In this document: in pieces, positions 59,561 through 64,000 of the stretch | How the letters are laid out: every line of letters begins with the position of its first letter | Numbering within the stretch: position 1 is the stretch's first letter | Origin: Batillaria attramentaria | Lineage: Eukaryota; Mollusca; Gastropoda; Batillariidae | Direction of reading: 5' to 3' | Length of the DNA: 64,000 nucleotides | Assembly: GCA_018292915.2 (NCBI GenBank) | Contig: JACVVK020000198.1 | Location: 333,501 to 397,500 of the forward strand | The notes under the pieces: model-generated | What the model was told of the DNA's origin: nothing | Seen by the model: the letters and a program-made list of their open reading frames with translations, nothing else | The model's database searches: none | Program-made: the position numbers and the translations under genes

Positions 59561-60557
59561 TAGAAAAACAACTTAAAAACCAGGCTTGATTAAAATAGTA
59601 TTTTGTGAAAACGGTTGATTGTGAGATGATGGAAGCTGCAAACATGGTGCACCAAACCTTGGCAGGTTTCGCTAGGTCACTCAACAATTATAAGATGTTC
59701 CTTAGTAGGAGCAAACTTTATCTGAATTTCCCACAGTATGTAATGGTTATTTACGAATGAGTGTTGAAGATGTATGGAAAAGTATGATCTTTCTAAGAAG
59801 AACAGTCAGAAATCTGGAATGCCTAAAGCTAATTCACCCTTTTTCCCTAACTTTGGAGACTCAGTAAAAAGGAATATGATGTCACCACCACAATTCAAGC
59901 ACAAAAATAAAATGCGATTATTCATACAACGTCCATTAACTTTAGAGCAGTATAACGTATTTACAAAGCTAGTATGCAGTCTGGTACGAATTTGCAGTAA
60001 ATTAATAAAAACTTCCGTGACAAAGACTCAAATCATAATCATGAGCAAAAGGAGGTTAGAAAATACTGCGCACGTTCAGTCATACAATGTTTCTAACAGG
60101 CTCTGCGCAATAGGCCTAAGAGATAGAGAATAAATGAAACGAAAGCTATACAATGATGCACGGCTGAGTCTAAACCGGTACCCAACAAGCAAAACCGTGT
60201 TAGGTTGGGGGGGGGGGGGGTTAAACTCAGGAGTGATATTCCATCACTTTCAGTCCATGAAAAGGAAATGGGTGAACATAGCTTTGACCATTAATATTTT
60301 CAAGCGAAATACATTAAGTTTCCCCGGTGCTCTTGCTATCTCACCAGCGTAATTTGTAGTGATCTGTTTTTGTATTTGTTTGATTGTATCGTTGTTCATG
60401 TTTTCATTTTGCTTTTTGGGTTTTTGTTGTTGTTGTTGTTTCTAGTGGTGGTTGTGTGTTGTTAATGTTGTTTTGTTGTTATTTCTGTTGGTTGGCCGGG
60501 CGAGGGATGGGGGGGGGGGGGGGGGAGGGGTAAACCCAATGTTGTCCCAGGGAGAAA

Positions 60558-60600
<43 letters not shown>

Positions 60601-61335
60601 TTCACGGACCGCTCTTCTATCAGAGCAGATAACTGTTTTGTTTTGTTTTCTTAGGATTACAGTATGACAAGAATCCCCGTGATCAGGTAAAACAGAGGAG
60701 AAAAAGGTTTTTAACAATTTGAACAAGGACACTAAATTGCCTTTACGTGATTAGTTTTGCATATTGTGAAGACAAAAAAAAAATGCAGAGTTAAGTGTAG
60801 GAAAACTGCCAGTGTCTAAAGATTCCCAAGATGTTAAAAAGATCAAAATACCAAAAGGATAGAAAAAAAGTGACTGCTGTCCTCTAAGCATAGTTGAGCT
60901 TATTGGTGTTTTGATAGAACCGTTTCAACACGAGTGGGAAAGGAGAACGACAGACAGTATCCCCATTCAAACTAGGTCCTTTTTTCACCTCGATTTCGGA
61001 AATGCTCGCATATGCAATTTCTACTTCTTCTAAAACAATTTCAATTACATCTTACAAAAATCAACGTACGCCCAATTCACGACATAGCAGTTTAAGACTA
61101 TTCGCCATTTCCAATCTTGTGTAATAAAGCCGTTCTGAACAAATGCCTTGGACCTCAAAATGTGCGAAAACGTAGAGTTAGGCGTGATTGTACCTAAGAC
61201 ATATACTTCTGATTTTGTGCGTACACATATCCATATTTATAAATGTCATGTTGTTCAGTAGAAGGACGGATGTGTAATTTGCCTGGTTACTATAAAATCA
61301 AAATTACGCAGGTCTCCAGACTTGTTTGTCTTTTT
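59561..61335. other. Intergenic
   Basis: AT-rich, with a G-run at 60208, a G-run and (AC)n at 60510-60597, and no recognisable gene. ORFs of up to 119 codons (59774-60133) show no motif. Confidence 0.5.
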
Positions 61336-61348
61336 CCCATAAAGTTTT

Positions 61349-61848
61349 TTTTTTTTTTTTTTTTGCTGCCCCAACTCTTTGCCACCTCCAGTGGTGTTCC
61401 TCCCAGGTCATGGGTGGAATCCTCGGAGGGCTCGAAAGCTGGCGCAATTTTTATTATGCATGATGATGGAGATGAGGATGATGGTATGATGATGCTATGG
61501 GGGTCCGTGTGGTTTGAGACTGCGGGACAGGGCCGCATTCCTCGCTTCCTGTCATAAATATCCCGGTATTAACCAGGCCCGGGAATTACGGCACCTGCGG
61601 TGCCGGCCGTGTAATCATCCACATCATAAGACGTGTCATACCAAGGGAAGCACCCCCAAAGTCGCACCCGTGAAGTGGGTGAAACTCGGCTGTGTGGCAA
61701 CAGCCTCCCCATTGGGTCCAGAGCACACCCGCTCTGGGTAGGAGCCGACCTAGGTAGGAAGAATCCCGCTTGCCTCGGTTGGGACTCGAACCCGGGTCTC
61801 CCGGTCCATGGTCCGGAGTACTAACCACTATACTACGGGGGCCGGTTC
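61349..61848 (-). mobile_element. SINE-B: ~500-bp tRNA-derived SINE with poly-A tail and TSD
   Basis: On the - strand the head (61845-61775) is tRNA-like. Box A is TAGTATAGTGG; box B is GGGTTCGAGTCCC. A ~400-base body follows and ends in a poly-A tail (T-run at 61345-61364 on +). CCCATAAAGTTTT lies on both sides (61336-61348 and 61849-61861), a 13-bp target-site duplication. It differs from SINE-A in length, head and tail. Confidence 0.88.
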
Positions 61849-61971
61849 CCCATAAAGTTTTAACTCTACCCTCCTACGTAAATGCCTCGCACAGAAAGTG
61901 TGCTCGAAGTCAGTAGCCACCGAAAAATAAACGAGCTAGACATCTTGCCAAGAATGACTTTCCCTCGCTTT

Positions 61972-63894
61972 TTATGTTGTTTCCATAGTAATGGAAACAA
62001 CGTCATAGGACGGGCTAAATTTTCCACGTTCATGGGCAAGCATCTGTGGTACAAACGCACGTCACTGCCGATCTCCCGCAGAGACGGTTTTGCATGTGTA
62101 ACTCTGACAATGACGTAAGAAAACGTGCGTCATCGATGCTGACATGTACGGTGCGCCGAACGCGCTTCTCCCCCTCAGTGAGTGCCGTCTGTACGTATGT
62201 GTGTGCGTGCGGCTGTGTGTGTGTGAATTGTGTCCAGGCCCGTTTCTTCGAAAATACTCAACCGAATGGCTTCGAACTTGGGGTATCCAAATATATCAAA
62301 ATGTTACATTAGAGAAACCAAGCGTGTGATGATTGCTTAAGTGATTTGGGAGTTATTGCCCTTTTCAGACAAGTTGGTTGTCTTTCGTGTACAGGCGTAA
62401 TATTTATTTAAATCACTCAATTTTTTGGCAGTAGATAGCGTGAATACGGACTCTGAACAGAGTCACTACTAGAAAATGGTCGCTCTTATAGTTTTCATGT
62501 AAACCGAGCCTGAGTTGACATTGCATGTGAACCCAGTTCAGATGCCTATTTCTCCGAAAATACTGAACCGATCGATTTCAAATTTGGGGTTTCTAAATGA
62601 ATCAAGATTGTTGAATAGAAGGCCCGATCCAGGTACGACTGCACACATGATTTGCGAGTTATCGCCCTTTTCAGAAAAAAAGTGGCTTTCTGGCGTTTAA
62701 AGGCGTAATATTTACCTAAACCACTCCATTTTTGGGACATAGATAGCATGAATACGGACTCTCAACTAAGTGAATTTTGGAGGTTGTCGCTTTTATACTT
62801 TTGGCGTAAGCCGTACCTGATGAAAGTGCTGGTGAACACACTTTAGATCTCAAAATCGCCCCTACCATACATAGATAATGAGCCTGGGGTGCCATAAAAA
62901 TATACAAAAAAATAGAAAAATTCACTGCAGCCGTTATCGTCAGTTGACTCGAAAATTTGTACTCACAGCACATTTCCTCTGCAAGCCACACACCTCACAA
63001 ACATCGAAGAGACGCACGCGCACTGACGTAAAGTAAGTGCGTCATGTTTGATTGAGGTGATGCTGTTTTTTCTTGGGGGTGTCTCGCCACTTTCTTTCCG
63101 AATTCCTCTGTTTGGAGACGTGGTGTATTTTACTTCTACTATGTCGCCATCTTCGTGCAATCGCAGAGAAGACACGGGATACAACAGAATACAACTCCAA
63201 CACTTTATGAACAGAATATGCACGGAGAACAAATTCGTGAAAGAAGAAGAACCCAGAACGCTGCGCAGGGCTGCTTACGTACTGAACACGTCAGATCTAG
63301 AACATTCCTCAACTTACTGGAAGGTTCGATATCTTTCCAAGGTGACGTAATCTACTGACGTTACTGCACCAGCATGTTCTGGGATGGTCTAGAAATTATT
63401 TTGCATCGAAATGCAGTATCTTTTCGCGATCTCTACAACTTGACATGTGGAAAGCGGGAATTTCATTGGGTTTCGTTTTTGCCACTGACTCACACTCAGA
63501 AGCATAATTTGTGTGTGTGGGGGGGGGGGGGGGGGGGGTGCGTGCGTGCGTGCGTGCGTGCGCGCGCAAGCGCGCGTCTAAGGCGAGAGAGAGAGTCTCT
63601 TCTCCGATACCAGTAAGCAATCGTCTGTCAGTCAGGTCTGCGGGAAGTAACTCTGTCAAAGGGGAACGACTTTATTACAAGAATTCATTCACCCATGTAG
63701 AACCTCGCATACGCCAAAAAGTTTGTGACGTCAACCAGCTAGGCGAGCTTTCTTTATGTCAGCATGCTTGATGTCAGAGAGCTTGCGTTCCGGCGTGTGC
63801 GCGCGGGCTGCATACATGACACAACGACTACGACTGTGACTACAGCAGGTCATTGGATGGAAACAACATATTGGGCTGGTGGCCATCTTGTTAT
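61972..63894 (-). mobile_element. Repeat element family 2, copy B (inverted relative to copy A)
   Basis: Reverse complement of 17012-18839 with the same block order. At 61980 lies the palindromic GTTGTTTCCAT/ATGGAAACAAC end. A ~306-bp tandem dimer follows at ~62360-62945, then microsatellites at 63515-63570, and the block with AACAAGATGGCC forms its far end. The 43-kb spacing and opposite orientation allow inversion-type pairing between copies. Confidence 0.8.
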
Positions 63895-64000
63895 TGGTTT
63901 TACCGGAATTTGATACGGGTCCCTTGCTGGTCGATTACTAGAGCCTACCCCACACTGACTCACGTGCATCTCGCAAATCTTCCCCAAATGCCCGCGCCCT

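Noticed and set aside
59774..60133. 119-codon ORF in the AT-rich 59-60 kb region
   Set aside because: No recognisable motif and no paralogue. Length is within chance for this many bases.
61740..61848. A functional tRNA gene on the - strand
   Set aside because: A and B boxes are good, but the acceptor stem does not pair well and the sequence continues into a poly-A-tailed body with a target-site duplication, so it is a SINE head.
62814..62840. Another CTGATGA occurrence
   Set aside because: No GAAA after a pairable stem II; it is part of repeat family 2.

Overview
This is a eukaryotic, almost certainly metazoan, genomic window. Genes are split by GT-AG introns, there are many dinucleotide microsatellites, and DNA transposons, LINE remnants and tRNA-derived SINEs are dense. 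The transporter and kinase-like families present, together with the repeat style, suggest a lophotrochozoan and most likely a gastropod mollusc; the clade is an inference, not something the sequence proves.

Layout. (1) 1-16.7 kb, + strand: a complete ten-exon SLC22-type organic ion transporter. Joining the exons gives a 583-residue reading frame with every splice phase matching. Intron 1 holds a repeat element, a ~600-bp foldback, a 39-bp minisatellite and SINEs; intron 9 holds a dead mariner. (2) 17.0-18.8 kb: a repeat element whose inverted copy lies at 62.0-63.9 kb. (3) 19.4-20.4 kb: 5'-truncated LINE debris. (4) 20.6-26.5 kb, - strand: a complete six-exon DIPK1/FAM69-like (PIP49_C-type) divergent kinase. 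Joining gives 433 residues and all introns are phase 0; intron 3 carries a LINE ORF1 fragment. (5) 28.2-41.4 kb, - strand: four neighbouring genes, each with one long coding exon, for proteins of 338, 1021, 955 and 550 residues made mostly of coiled coil. The modules are 18 or 22 residues long and start with His/Tyr. Each gene has a plausible splice acceptor just upstream of its start, so the cluster looks like tandem paralogues with a 5'UTR intron. I do not recognise the family. (6) 42.4-46.7 kb: an intact mariner inside a (TA)n tract, a perfect 22-bp hairpin, a type I hammerhead ribozyme motif and a local tandem duplication. (7) 46.7-64 kb: no convincing host gene. It holds a hAT-like element with 8-bp target duplications, a 253-bp MITE, SINEs of two families, and a second copy of the 1.5-2.9 kb repeat that has taken a PIF/Harbinger-like insertion, so the first copy acts as an empty-site control.

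The strongest candidates for undescribed biology are the coiled-coil gene cluster and the hammerhead ribozyme. The two transport/kinase genes are ordinary host genes. No functional link between the genes is visible beyond adjacency and the shared build of the cluster.
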